Assembly: GCA_937929875.1 (NCBI GenBank)
Contig: CALFUP010000175.1
Span: 1 to 48,023 of the forward strand
DNA length: 48,023 bases
Source of the DNA: an uncultured Cocleimonas sp.
GTDB lineage: Bacteria; Pseudomonadota; Gammaproteobacteria; Thiotrichales; Thiotrichaceae
Direction: 5' to 3'
Shown here: piece by piece, positions 34,130 through 42,932 of the stretch
How the letters are laid out: every line of letters starts with the position of its first letter
How positions within the stretch are numbered: position 1 is the first letter of the stretch
Notes under the pieces: generated by a model
What the model was told of the DNA's origin: nothing
Seen by the model: only the letters and a program-made list of their open reading frames with translations
The model's database searches: none
Translations under genes and position numbers: made by a program

Positions 34130-35071
34130 TTATAATATTGAATACAAATAGAACATATAGGCTAGGTAGATCAGTACTAATACCACGCCGCTTTTTTTAT
34201 ATAGGCCTGAAGGCCTTAGGTAATTAAGAGCCAGTACAAACACCGTAGCAATAATCAAAAAGAGCACATCAACACCTAAGCTGCTCGCAAACCTGACATC
34301 CCCAATCATTAACGACACGCCAAGAATGCCAAAGATATTAAAAATTTGGCTTCCACCAATAGTGCCAATGATGATTGAGGTTTTTTGTTTTTTGGCTGCC
34401 GCTAGACAGGCAGCAACTTCGGGTAAGCTACCCCCGGCGGCAACAATAGTTGCCCCGATGACTTGATCAGGAATATTTACCAATTTGGCTAAAGACACCG
34501 CCGACTCAACCACCAGTTCAGCAAAAAATAGTAATGCGATACCGCCAACGACTAAATAGAGTAATCCACGGAGCAGGCTTTTATCATCATTATCTGCTTC
34601 CTCATCTTCCGCTTCTATTTTGCTCATCGCAATTAAGTAGATGACAAACAGACACACCAATAAGTAGCCAAGGTAGGAGGGAAGTATAAAAAACTTAGCA
34701 TCATCGCTATATAAAAAACCTAGGTAGAAAACAAACGCACCTGCTAATCCCAGCAAGTAAATAAATACCGTGCTGTATTTATCAAAAGACAACTTCACAA
34801 TAAATAAAGAAGCGCCAATACCTAGGCAGATATTGACAATGTTGCTGCCAACTAGGTTGCTAATGACAACGTTATGCTCCCCTTTAACTGACGCAATAAT
34901 GTTGATAACAAGTTCGGGGGCTGAGGTACCAATCGCAACAATGACCCCACCAATGAAGACGTCTGGCAGTTTGGATTTTTGTGATACCGATATGGCTCCT
35001 GAAATGAAAAAATCAGAGGACACCACTAACAACATCAGAGACAAAAATAAAATAATGAGGTTGGTCAGCAT
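34130..35071 (-). CDS. CaCA-family Na+/Ca2+ exchanger (YrbG-like)
   Basis: A 313-aa inner-membrane antiporter with about ten helices and the two alpha-repeat signatures: VAIGTSAPELVINIIAS...NLVGSNIVN in the first half and VAAGGSLPEVAACLAAA...GTIGGSQIFN in the second. These line the cation site in CaCA exchangers. Complete for the bacterial family (about 310-330 aa). It is upstream of the methyltransferase gene on the same strand and is transcribed towards the truncated genes. Confidence 0.88.
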   Translation of the reverse strand: MLTNLIILFLSLMLLVVSSDFFISGAISVSQKSKLPDVFIGGVIVAIGTSAPELVINIIASVKGEHNVVISNLVGSNIVNICLGIGASLFIVKLSFDKYSTVFIYLLGLAGAFVFYLGFLYSDDAKFFILPSYLGYLLVCLFVIYLIAMSKIEAEDEEADNDDKSLLRGLLYLVVGGIALLFFAELVVESAVSLAKLVNIPDQVIGATIVAAGGSLPEVAACLAAAKKQKTSIIIGTIGGSQIFNIFGILGVSLMIGDVRFASSLGVDVLFLIIATVFVLALNYLRPSGLYKKSGVVLVLIYLAYMFYLYSIL

Positions 35072-35127
35072 CTTAAAGCTCTGACTGTCTTAGATGACTT
35101 CACTTTTCTTTAATAAGCTCAGTGACG

Positions 35128-35424
35128 TCATTGAATGGCTTTCGTATCCCTATTGAATTTAAGAACTCTTTCAATGAATAGCGTAATAATGACGCCACAA
35201 ATTACTGCCACGATGAAACCAACGGCCATTTTCATGGTGTCTGATGAAAAGCGATAAGTGAGTGTTATTAGGCTTGGCAAGACGGCTGACAGCAATGCGG
35301 CGAGGCAGTAGCTCAACATACACATCGGGTGTTTTTGCAAGGGAGACATATCGACAAATAGACAAATATGCGCCGTCACCAACACAAAAATTATGTATGT
35401 TTCAAAAATTATTTCAGGTGTCAT
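35128..35424 (-). CDS. small hypothetical membrane protein
   Basis: A 98-aa protein from ATG 35424 (the track's TTG 35436 adds four residues). Three hydrophobic segments are visible: IIFETYIIFVLVTAHICLFV, LSYCLAALLSAVLPSLITL and MAVGFIVAVICGVIITLFI. It ends in a basic tail. It lies between the RHH regulator and the exchanger on the same strand, so it is likely in that transcription unit. Family not recognised. Confidence 0.6.
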   Translation of the reverse strand: MTPEIIFETYIIFVLVTAHICLFVDMSPLQKHPMCMLSYCLAALLSAVLPSLITLTYRFSSDTMKMAVGFIVAVICGVIITLFIERVLKFNRDTKAIQ

Positions 35425-35474
35425 TTTAAATACCAAATCTTAATTGTTAATACCTATGACAGGCAGCTTCAACG

Positions 35475-35669
35475 CTAATCAGCGTCCTTTTCATTATTAT
35501 CGAAAACCGCATCTCTCCAGTTTTCTCCCATTTCTCGCTCGATGTATTCCCTCATTAACTGACGTATTTTCTGTGAGACGGTGGTGTCTTCAATGCCACA
35601 AAGTTTCTCAAATGCCGCCTTTTTTTTAGGATCTACCAAAACGGTGAGTCTAGCGGTGTGTTTTTCCAT
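35475..35669 (-). CDS. ribbon-helix-helix (CopG/Arc-type) regulator
   Basis: A 64-aa protein. An N-terminal beta strand (ARLTVLVDPKKKAAFEKLC) is followed by a helix pair (DTTVSQKIRQLMREYIEREM), the RHH fold of small dimeric repressors and antitoxins. AAGAGG precedes the ATG. Directly upstream are two AT-rich inverted repeats (35707-35764) that are good candidate operators. It may control itself, the minus-strand transport/methyltransferase genes and the divergent permease. No toxin gene adjoins it, so a transcriptional-regulator role is preferred. Confidence 0.75.
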   Translation of the reverse strand: MEKHTARLTVLVDPKKKAAFEKLCGIEDTTVSQKIRQLMREYIEREMGENWRDAVFDNNEKDAD

Positions 35670-35706
35670 TGGTTTGCCTCTTGAGGAAATTAGAATTTAA
35701 TACATC

Positions 35707-35764
35707 TATAATGATAAAAACATTATTATACTATGATAATTAAATGTTAGCATTATTATCATAG
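35707..35764. promoter_or_regulatory. paired AT-rich inverted repeats, likely RHH operators
   Basis: The first is ATAATG(7 bases)CATTAT (35708-35726). The second is CTATGATAAT(14 bases)ATTATCATAG (35731-35764), a perfect 10-bp arm. Both sit in the divergent intergenic region between the RHH gene and the permease, where promoters on both strands would fall. Confidence 0.6.
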
Positions 35765-35779
35765 ATTAAAGGTAGGTAT

Positions 35780-35802
35780 AGAGCAGTTAAAGCTCTGTTT
35801 TT
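35780..35802 (+). terminator. terminator-like hairpin in the permease leader
   Basis: AGAGC(AGTTAAA)GCTCT then GTTTTT, 30 bases before the permease ATG. A 5-bp stem is short; it could attenuate the permease transcript. Confidence 0.4.
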
Positions 35803-35831
35803 AACCATTCAACGTATAGAGAATTAAAAGA

Positions 35832-37160
35832 ATGATAGGGTTTACCACTAGCATGATGATGTCGGGTGTCATCTTATGTGCAACATTTATTGGAATTTTT
35901 ACCGAACATTTTCACGGCATAGAGCGAGCCAAGTTTGCAATGGCTGGGGCCGGTTCAATCATTATTGCTGGGCAGATTTTTGGCTTTTATTCGCCAGAAC
36001 TCGCCTTGGAGTCTATTGATTGGAATGTTGTTTTTCTGTTGGCGATCATGATGGTGATCGTATCTATCATGATAAGCACTGGTGGTTTTGAACACCTCGC
36101 GCATTATTTGGCAAAACTCAGTGGTGGCTCTCAATTTAAGTTACTCGCCCTGCTAGGCACTGCGGTGACAGTGATTTCGTTGTTACTTGATAATGTGACT
36201 ACGGTCATTATCTTTGGCCCACTAATCATTATGATTTGCCGTAGTATCGACGTCTCACCGATCCCCTATCTTTTAGCGGCGGCATTGCTTTCAGACACAG
36301 GAGGCGTTGCAACTTTGGTGGGCGACCCTCCAAACCTTATGATTGGGTCGGCCGCTGGTATCGACTTCAACACTTTTTTCCAACACATGGGGCCCCCTGT
36401 TTTTTTGGCATGGGTTGGAATATTGATTGCTATGAAATTCCTGTTTGCAAAGGAATTGGGGGCCAAAGTCAAACATCAATTTGACCAAATCGTTGAATAT
36501 AGAAATAAGCTTTTATGGCACAAATCACTTTTTGTTATGCTGGTGATGGTCGTACTGTTTGTGGTTCATCATCATATTGGCTGGCAGCCTTGGCTGGTGG
36601 CTGGGGCATGCTTGACACTACTTATTTTTATTAGTCGTCAAGTCGAGCTGGAACAGGTCACGACACAAATAGAAGTCCCGCTGCTCATCTTTTTTATCTC
36701 TCTCTTTATCGTCATCGGTGGCGTAGAGAAATCAGGGTTGCTGCATCTGGTCGGCGAAAATTTTAAACCGATTATTATTGAGCACCCTGTGATGGCTGCG
36801 CTGTTACTGCTTTGGGTAGCCGCAATTTTGTCAGCATTGATCGATAACATTCCATTCACGGCGGCCATGATACCCGTACTGGCAGGATTGCAGGGAGATG
36901 GCGTAAATGTGAGCGTAATGTGGTGGGCGTTGGCTATGGGGGTAGGTATGGGGGGCAATGGCTCACATATCGGTTCAACCGCGAATGTTTATATCGTCAC
37001 AATTTCGGAACGTCTTGCACGTGAAACTGGTCGTCCTGAACTAGCGATTACCCCAGGCATGTGGTTCAAAAAAGGAACGCCCATCATGCTGGTAACCTTG
37101 GTAATTTGCTCACTTTTCATTTGGTTTGGTTATGATTTTTTATACATCAGTAATAGTTAG
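35832..37160 (+). CDS. ArsB/NhaD-type permease (ion transporter superfamily)
   Basis: A 442-aa protein with about 11-12 membrane helices. Conserved features of the ArsB/NhaD/SLC13-like families are LLDNVTTVIIFGPLIIMIC, the hairpin SDTGGVATLVGDPPNLMIGS and, in the second half, SALIDNIPFTAAMIPVL followed by GNGSHIGSTANVYIV. The family includes arsenite, citrate and Na+/H+ transporters; substrate cannot be told from sequence. Divergent from the RHH gene and followed 20 bases later by a zinc-ribbon protein. Confidence 0.85.
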   Translation: MIGFTTSMMMSGVILCATFIGIFTEHFHGIERAKFAMAGAGSIIIAGQIFGFYSPELALESIDWNVVFLLAIMMVIVSIMISTGGFEHLAHYLAKLSGGSQFKLLALLGTAVTVISLLLDNVTTVIIFGPLIIMICRSIDVSPIPYLLAAALLSDTGGVATLVGDPPNLMIGSAAGIDFNTFFQHMGPPVFLAWVGILIAMKFLFAKELGAKVKHQFDQIVEYRNKLLWHKSLFVMLVMVVLFVVHHHIGWQPWLVAGACLTLLIFISRQVELEQVTTQIEVPLLIFFISLFIVIGGVEKSGLLHLVGENFKPIIIEHPVMAALLLLWVAAILSALIDNIPFTAAMIPVLAGLQGDGVNVSVMWWALAMGVGMGGNGSHIGSTANVYIVTISERLARETGRPELAITPGMWFKKGTPIMLVTLVICSLFIWFGYDFLYISNS

Positions 37161-37180
37161 GATCTACGCAGGAGAAAATT

Positions 37181-37396
37181 ATGCAGAGCACGCCCTCTAG
37201 CAATATGATTTCTAAATGGTATTGTCCAAAGTGTGGGAGCTTCAGTTTGAAAAAACGGCATCGAGGATACTTCAAAAAAACCATCCTAAAACAGCCATTG
37301 CAATATAAATGTGGGGAGTGTGATGAAAAGATCTCAGAGTTAGATATCGAGGGTAATGAAGCCAGAGAGGTGCCAATATTTATCGCTGACCAATGA
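37181..37396 (+). CDS. small zinc-ribbon protein
   Basis: A 71-aa protein with two CPKC/CGEC-type knuckles (WYCPKCGSFSLKKRH and YKCGECDEKI), a zinc ribbon. A strong GCAGGAGAAAATT site precedes the ATG. It follows the permease and is probably co-transcribed. Such proteins can bind nucleic acid or act as metal-binding adaptors; no specific role is evident. Confidence 0.65.
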   Translation: MQSTPSSNMISKWYCPKCGSFSLKKRHRGYFKKTILKQPLQYKCGECDEKISELDIEGNEAREVPIFIADQ

Positions 37397-37503
37397 AAGG
37401 CTTAAGAAGCCGTAACGGGTTCCAACGTTCTACCCCATCAGGTGAATTAGATCACGACACATTTTCTAGCGCCTGAAGTACAGAACTCCATCTTCTTTTA
37501 CCA

Positions 37504-39309
37504 CTACTTTCGGTAGTCCTCAATCGGAATGCTTTCCAAAGGTGTTCCGCCTTTTAGCGGCGGCAAATCACATTCAGAAAACACCCTGAACTGACAGGAT
37601 TGGCATTTAACATGATCCAAAGCCACCGTGGTAATTTTGTGGATCGCCGTTTTTTTCTCTTCAAAGAAGAATTGTGCACCAATATGTTCATCGAAATGAC
37701 CACGATGGATAAAGTTATTCACCTTTGGCTTTAATTCCGCAAAATATAAACCGCCACCCTTTTCTTGCAAACGATCAGACTCTTTTTCGATCATTTCAGC
37801 CCCAGTCATATCGATGAAGTTAACCCCGGTACCGATCACTAAAATATGTTTGATCCCTTGTTTTTCGCTGATGTTGTGAAATTGATTTTGAATGTGGTTA
37901 GCTGAACCAAAATACACCGACATATCGATGCGAACTATTTTTAATTGGGGACACTCGCTTAAATTGTTTGCAAGCGACTCCTTGACTAAAGTTGCTTTGC
38001 CGGTGTCAGGATCACTGGTCGGAGCAAGACTGACTACATCAGGAATCGAGGTTCTGGCTAGGAATATCACCAGCGATAAGATTACGCCCATGTAAATGGC
38101 AAATTCTAGTTCAAGAAACAATGTTGCAAAAAAAGTAGTCAGCAGAATACTGGTTTCAGAATTGCTAGTTGCGATAATCTTGCGTATTGTCTCCCAGTTA
38201 ATCAAACTGTAAGCGACCAGCAGAATAATACCACCCATCGCGGCGGTTGGTAGATACCTGGTAAGAGGCGCTACTAGCAATATAATCGCGGCAAGTATGA
38301 TCGCCGCAAAAATTGCAGAGAGTGGCGTTTGTGCTCCTGCCGTGTAGTTAACACCCGAGCGAGTAAATGAGCCTGAGCCTGCATAACTGGAAAAGAAACA
38401 CCCCACGACATTTGACATGCCCTGCCCGAAAAATTCTTGATTACCATCAATACGTTGATGCGATTTTGATGCAATTGCACGGCTAATAGATACCGCCTCG
38501 ATTAAACCCAACAAAGCAACGGCAAAGGCTTGCGGAGCCAAGTCTTTTATCGCCTGTAATGAGAAGTCAGGTGAGGATATCGGGGGTAAATGTGCTGGAA
38601 TTTCAGCGACAAAGTTAATGCCTGCAGACTCTCCGCCTAGTGCAATTGCGGCTAAACCTCCCACAATCAGTGCAATCAGCATATTCGGCAGTTTAGGAAC
38701 AAGCTGTTTAATTAATATCGCGGTAGCCAGCGTGATCATGCTGACGGCAAAAATGGCCCAATTCATTGAGGGTAATTGGTGAAAGATATCGAACCAAGTA
38801 TGTATAAAAGACTCACCTCGTGGAATTTCAATACCTAGTACGTACTTCATCTGACTGCTGGCAATCAAAATGGCGGCACCCGCCGTAAATCCAATTACTA
38901 CCGTATGAGATACAAAGTTTACAAGCACTCCAAGCCTCGCTAGTGCAAAGGCGAGCTGATACACGCCTGCAAGGAAGGTAATGGTGAGGGCGTTCTGAAT
39001 GTATTCTTCACTGCCAGGTTCAACACCCCCACTACTCAAGGTGGAAAATATAACAATTGAAATAGCCGTTGTCGGGCCAGATATCAAATGCAAGGAGGAA
39101 CCAAACAATGCCGCAATAATAGGCGTCACCATCGCAGTATAAAGACCATACTCTGGTGGCAAGCCAGCTATAGTGGCAAAGGCTACACCTTGAGGAAGAA
39201 CAATTACGGCCCCCGTTAAACCGGCCATTAGGTCAGCTTTAATCGTGTCTCGGGTAACGTTAGGTAGCCAGTAAACAAAAGGGAAAAGGAAGTGCAGCAA
39301 CGAGTTCAT
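37504..39309 (-). CDS. SulP-family anion transporter with STAS domain
   Basis: A 601-aa protein. The N-terminal 420 residues are the SulP membrane domain (LMAGLTGAVIVLPQGVAFATIAGLPPEYGLYTAMVTPIIAALFGSS, then SGPTTAISIV and the FGQGMSN/GSFTRSGVNYTAGAQTPLS region). A STAS domain follows at about 455-545 (RIDMSVYFGSANHIQNQF ... INFIDMTGAE-like segment). The last 45 residues include a CxxC cluster (HVKCQSCQFRVFSEC). SulP proteins transport sulfate, bicarbonate or other anions. Complete length. Convergent with the permease/zinc-ribbon pair. Confidence 0.92.
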   Translation of the reverse strand: MNSLLHFLFPFVYWLPNVTRDTIKADLMAGLTGAVIVLPQGVAFATIAGLPPEYGLYTAMVTPIIAALFGSSLHLISGPTTAISIVIFSTLSSGGVEPGSEEYIQNALTITFLAGVYQLAFALARLGVLVNFVSHTVVIGFTAGAAILIASSQMKYVLGIEIPRGESFIHTWFDIFHQLPSMNWAIFAVSMITLATAILIKQLVPKLPNMLIALIVGGLAAIALGGESAGINFVAEIPAHLPPISSPDFSLQAIKDLAPQAFAVALLGLIEAVSISRAIASKSHQRIDGNQEFFGQGMSNVVGCFFSSYAGSGSFTRSGVNYTAGAQTPLSAIFAAIILAAIILLVAPLTRYLPTAAMGGIILLVAYSLINWETIRKIIATSNSETSILLTTFFATLFLELEFAIYMGVILSLVIFLARTSIPDVVSLAPTSDPDTGKATLVKESLANNLSECPQLKIVRIDMSVYFGSANHIQNQFHNISEKQGIKHILVIGTGVNFIDMTGAEMIEKESDRLQEKGGGLYFAELKPKVNNFIHRGHFDEHIGAQFFFEEKKTAIHKITTVALDHVKCQSCQFRVFSECDLPPLKGGTPLESIPIEDYRK

Positions 39310-39335
39310 GAGATCTTATCTGGGAAAGCTAAAGT

Positions 39336-39360
39336 GGCGTGATTCTACGCCTGTTTTTTT
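39336..39360 (+). terminator. intrinsic terminator-like hairpin facing rightward
   Basis: GGCGT(GATTCT)ACGCC then TGTTTTTTT on the plus strand, just upstream of the minus-strand SulP gene. No plus-strand gene ends here, so it is an orphan in the current gene order. Confidence 0.5.
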
Positions 39361-39472
39361 AGATGGGATAGGTAGGAGTCGACTCTATTTCTGCCAATTT
39401 CAGGGTCAGATGGTTGAACATAGCCTCGCAATCACTGATCAATGTATTCGTTAGGTCTCTAGCATTTTTGCT

Positions 39473-39655
39473 TTATGGCAAAACCAATTGGACGACAGAA
39501 TAAATTGTAACAACAAACAAGAAGCCCATCAGCAATCCTGCAACAATAAAAGGTGTTGCACTCTTTTTACTGAAATCATCTTCAAGGTTTTTCTTTTTTT
39601 GAACGCCAACAAAGGCGGACATAACGCTTTTAATTGCGCTTATAAATTCTTTCAT
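39473..39655 (-). CDS. DUF2970 family small membrane protein
   Basis: A 60-aa protein: IKSVMSAFVGVQKKKNLEDDFSKK followed by one hydrophobic helix (PFIVAGLLMGFLFVVTIYSVVQLVL). This matches the DUF2970 layout of a conserved short amphipathic start (AFxGVxK..ExD) and a single C-terminal helix. Function unknown. It is the last cargo gene before the transposon. Confidence 0.7.
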   Translation of the reverse strand: MKEFISAIKSVMSAFVGVQKKKNLEDDFSKKSATPFIVAGLLMGFLFVVTIYSVVQLVLP

Positions 39656-39806
39656 TTTGCTTGCCTAGAATTGTTTGGTGTATGGATTTCGAGCTTTCTG
39701 TCTGTAAATATATTAAAAAATGACAACTTCTTTTGTCAGCTTGTGATTTTTTCTGAAACTAATTTTGGTGAAAACTGTTCAAACGATAATATCTTTTCCA
39801 AAATAA

Positions 39807-39842
39807 GGGTACTGTGCACATTCGTCCGTAAATGGGCGCTAA
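39807..39842 (+). repeat. left terminal inverted repeat of the outer transposon
   Basis: 36 bases, perfect reverse complement of 47846-47881. It starts GGGTACTGTGCACATTCG and ends GGGCGCTAA. Confidence 0.95.
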
Positions 39843-39850
39843 ACCGAGAA

Positions 39851-40462
39851 TTAGCGAGTGAGTACCTGCTCTCCATATTTCCGCAACTCCCCATCAGGAC
39901 TAACATAGCGATAAAGTGTGGCACGAGTAATGTTCAATTCCTTGCACAATTCGGCAACCTGAATATCTCGACTACTCATCGCACTCTGCGCCAACCGAAC
40001 TTGGGCTTTAGTTAAAGCAAATTTTCGACCTCCCGTTCGGCCCCTTGCTCTTGCCGCTGCCAATCCTGCCTTGGTACGTTCTTTGATTAAGTCACGTTCA
40101 AACTCAGCTAACGAAGCAAAAATGCCAAAGACTAATTTGCCACTGGCGCTGTTTGTATTGATATCAGCTCCTTGGCCAGTCAGTACTCTGAAGCCAATTC
40201 CCCGGTCGGATAGATTCTGTACGGTGTTCACCAGATGCTGAAGATCCCGGCCTAGCCGGTCTAGTTTCCAAACTACCAGAGTGTCATTTTCCCTCAGCGC
40301 CTTTAGGCAAGCTTCCAAACCTGATCGTGAATCCAATTTGCCTGAAGCTTGGTCATGGTAGATTTGCTGTTCCTCCACTCCGGCTTTCAGCAAAGCATCT
40401 TTCTGCAGATCAAGAACCTGTGAACCATCGGCTTTGGATACCCGTGCATACCCAATCAGCAT
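39851..40462 (-). CDS. tnpR: serine resolvase of the outer Tn3-family transposon
   Basis: A 203-aa small serine recombinase. The catalytic Ser is in MLIGYARVS (Ser9). WKLDRLGRDLQHLV carries the active-site arginines, FASLAEFERDLIKERTKAGL is the long helix, and the C-terminal HTH is VAELCKELNITRATLYRYV. It resolves cointegrates at res. An ideal AGGAGG lies seven bases before the ATG. The palindrome next to its start suggests self-repression. Confidence 0.95.
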   Translation of the reverse strand: MLIGYARVSKADGSQVLDLQKDALLKAGVEEQQIYHDQASGKLDSRSGLEACLKALRENDTLVVWKLDRLGRDLQHLVNTVQNLSDRGIGFRVLTGQGADINTNSASGKLVFGIFASLAEFERDLIKERTKAGLAAARARGRTGGRKFALTKAQVRLAQSAMSSRDIQVAELCKELNITRATLYRYVSPDGELRKYGEQVLTR

Positions 40463-40470
40463 ATTTCCTC

Positions 40471-40500
40471 CTGTCTCATAAACGATCGTTTGTGAGACAG
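40471..40500. promoter_or_regulatory. res: res-like palindrome of the outer transposon
   Basis: A 30-base near-perfect palindrome (CTGTCTCATAAACGATCGTT..., one mismatched pair) between divergent tnpR and tnpA. Further CTGTCTC/GTGTCTC half-sites lie at about 40530-40550. Resolvase subsites are built this way and usually overlap both promoters. Confidence 0.65.
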
Positions 40501-40603
40501 GTACGAAACACCCTATTTTAGGGCTGAAGGTGTCTCTTATCCTGTCTCATATTCTAAGTATACTAAACCTGCTTAATTTTAATTAATATACAGTCCTATC
40601 ATT

Positions 40604-42829
40604 ATGAGTTCATTCCCTTACGATCGCGAGAAAATTGCAAGTGTTGCCCGATTTTCGAAACAAGATTTACAGGTAATTCACCGGCGACGGCAAGAACATA
40701 ACCAGCTGGGCTTTGGTTACCAACTGGCCTTTGTCAGATTATTGAATCGATTTCCTACTCAAAAGCCATTTGAAATAATAGACGAAATAATCGCTTTTTC
40801 ATCACTGCAACTAGATATTGATGATGACTATGTCCACTTCTACGGGCATCGACGAAAGACGGTTACTGAACATCAGGAACTGATCCGGCAATACCTGAAT
40901 TTACGGCACTTCAATACCGCGATTTCCGACATTGAGGTATTCATTTACCAACAATCCTTCAGCTCAGAACAAACAGCCGCTCTGACGGCCAGAGTACGTG
41001 AGTATCTGAAAGCCCAACATATCCTGGAACCTGCTGTAGATACCTTGAAGCGAATCATCCAAACCCAGCGAGAGATTGCCCGTACTGAAATTTATAGCCG
41101 GATCCACGGCATGCTTTCGGCAAACACTGGCCGACAACTTGAGCAATTATTGGAAACTGGCGATAGAACTTATTCTGAACTCCATGTACTCAAACAACCA
41201 CCAGGATTGCCATCACCCGCATCGTTTAACAAGTTGGATGCAAAGCTGAAAGTGATTCAGGCCAGCGGCATCTTGAACCTGGACATGACGTGGTTAAACA
41301 ATAACTTCCAACGAAGCCTGGCACGTTATGCTCGCCAATGTACTCTGTCCCGATTGCGCCGTCTCAAGGAAGAACGTCGCCATGCTGTACTGGTGTGCTT
41401 TCTGTTCCAGCTCCATCAGGATACCTTTGATGCGATGGTGCAGATGTATGACAAACTCATGAATAAAATACATAATCGTGCAGAACGGGATGTCGATGAT
41501 TATCTGAAAAAACGCCGCCGCCAAATCCGGAATTCCCTTAGTCATTATCAAAAAGTACTGACCGTTTTGCTGGATGAATCTATTCCAGCAGACACTATCC
41601 GGCCCACCATTTATGAGCAAGTGGACTGGCTGTCTTTAAAGCAGGACTACGCAGAGATACAGGTGCTGTCTAACAGTAAGCACCAACATACCTTTGACCG
41701 AGTCATTGCCCGTCACAGCTACCTTCGACAATTTGCACCCGTATTACTGGATCAGCTTCAGTTCCAGGTTGAAGAGGGTAACCCCGTTGCTGATAGTTTG
41801 ATGGATGCAGTACAAATATTGCAGCAAATGAATGGTGCTGGACGCCATAAATTACCCGATGATGCCCCCATTAACTTCATCCCAAAAAAATGGCGGTCGC
41901 AGGTTCTCGGGGACGAAGGACAGATCAACAAGCCAGCTTGGGAATGTGCCTTACTGACACTGGTGAGAGACCAGATTAAATCTGGCAACCTGTCGGTTCA
42001 GCACAGCAAACGTTATGCAACACTAGACACCTTCTTTATGCCTGAAAGCCAATGGGCAAAACAACGGGAAGCTTTCTTTGCACGCTCGGGCTTACCTTCT
42101 GATCCGGAAAAGGTAGCATCCTACCTGACACAACGCTTGAATCAGGCTTATGACCGATTCCTGAAAGGTATGCCAGAAAACCACTACGCCCGGATAGATG
42201 ATGAAGCGTGGAAAATCACCTCTGATCCTAATGAAAAACTGGACAAGGGAACGGATGAACGACTCAAGCCCCTTAAAGACTGGCTGGGACAACATATCCG
42301 AACCATTAAGTTACCGGATCTACTGATTGAGGTAGACAATGATCTGCAGTTCTCACATCACTTTATAGCGACAAATACGCACAAACCCGATGCTCAACAG
42401 GTGTGTGAAACGTTGGCCGCGATTATGGCACACGCGAGTGAAATCGGCACTTACACCATGGCGCAAATCATTGAGGGTGTCAGTTATCATCGTCTGAAAC
42501 AAATCAGTGACTGGCAACTGCATGAAGACAACCAGCGTAGCGCATTAGCAGTGATCGTTAATGCCATTGGCCAACTTGATGTCAGCCAGGCTTGGGGAGA
42601 TGGCACGACCTCCAGCAGTGATGGTCAGCGTTTTGCCTTGCGCCGAAAAGTGCTATCGCAATCCTACAGTCACACTTTTAACGATTTTGCCATTGAGTTC
42701 TACAGCTTTGTAGCCGACAACTATGCGCCATTCTTCAGCCTGCCTCATGAGTGTAGTGATCGCGATGCACCGTTTGTGCTGGATGGTCTGCTCTACAATG
42801 AAAGTGACCTCGAAATTGAGGAGCACTAG
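40604..42829 (+). pseudogene. tnpA: outer Tn3-family transposase, 5' part
   Basis: Encodes 741 aa of a Tn3-family transposase with an intact N-terminal DUF4158-type region (FPYDREKIASVARFSKQDLQVI). It runs to the first catalytic Asp region (AWGDGTTSSSDGQRF, near residue 670) and stops at TAG 42827-42829, which straddles the CACTA duplication and the first base of the inner transposon. The last native residues are EIEEH. Joined with 47154-47835 it makes a normal 968-aa enzyme. Split here it lacks the second Asp and the Glu and should be inactive. Confidence 0.93.
42824..42828 (+). repeat. target-site duplication, left copy (CACTA)
   Basis: CACTA immediately before the inner left inverted repeat; the second copy is at 47149-47153. 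Five base pairs is the standard Tn3-family duplication. Confidence 0.93.
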
Positions 42830-42932
42830 GGTTCGTCTGCACAAAGGTACCAAAAGAACCACAGGGTTTTACGAACAGCCTTGAAATATCAGGTTAATTC
42901 AAGTATTCACATCCCCTGAAATACCTCCCTTC

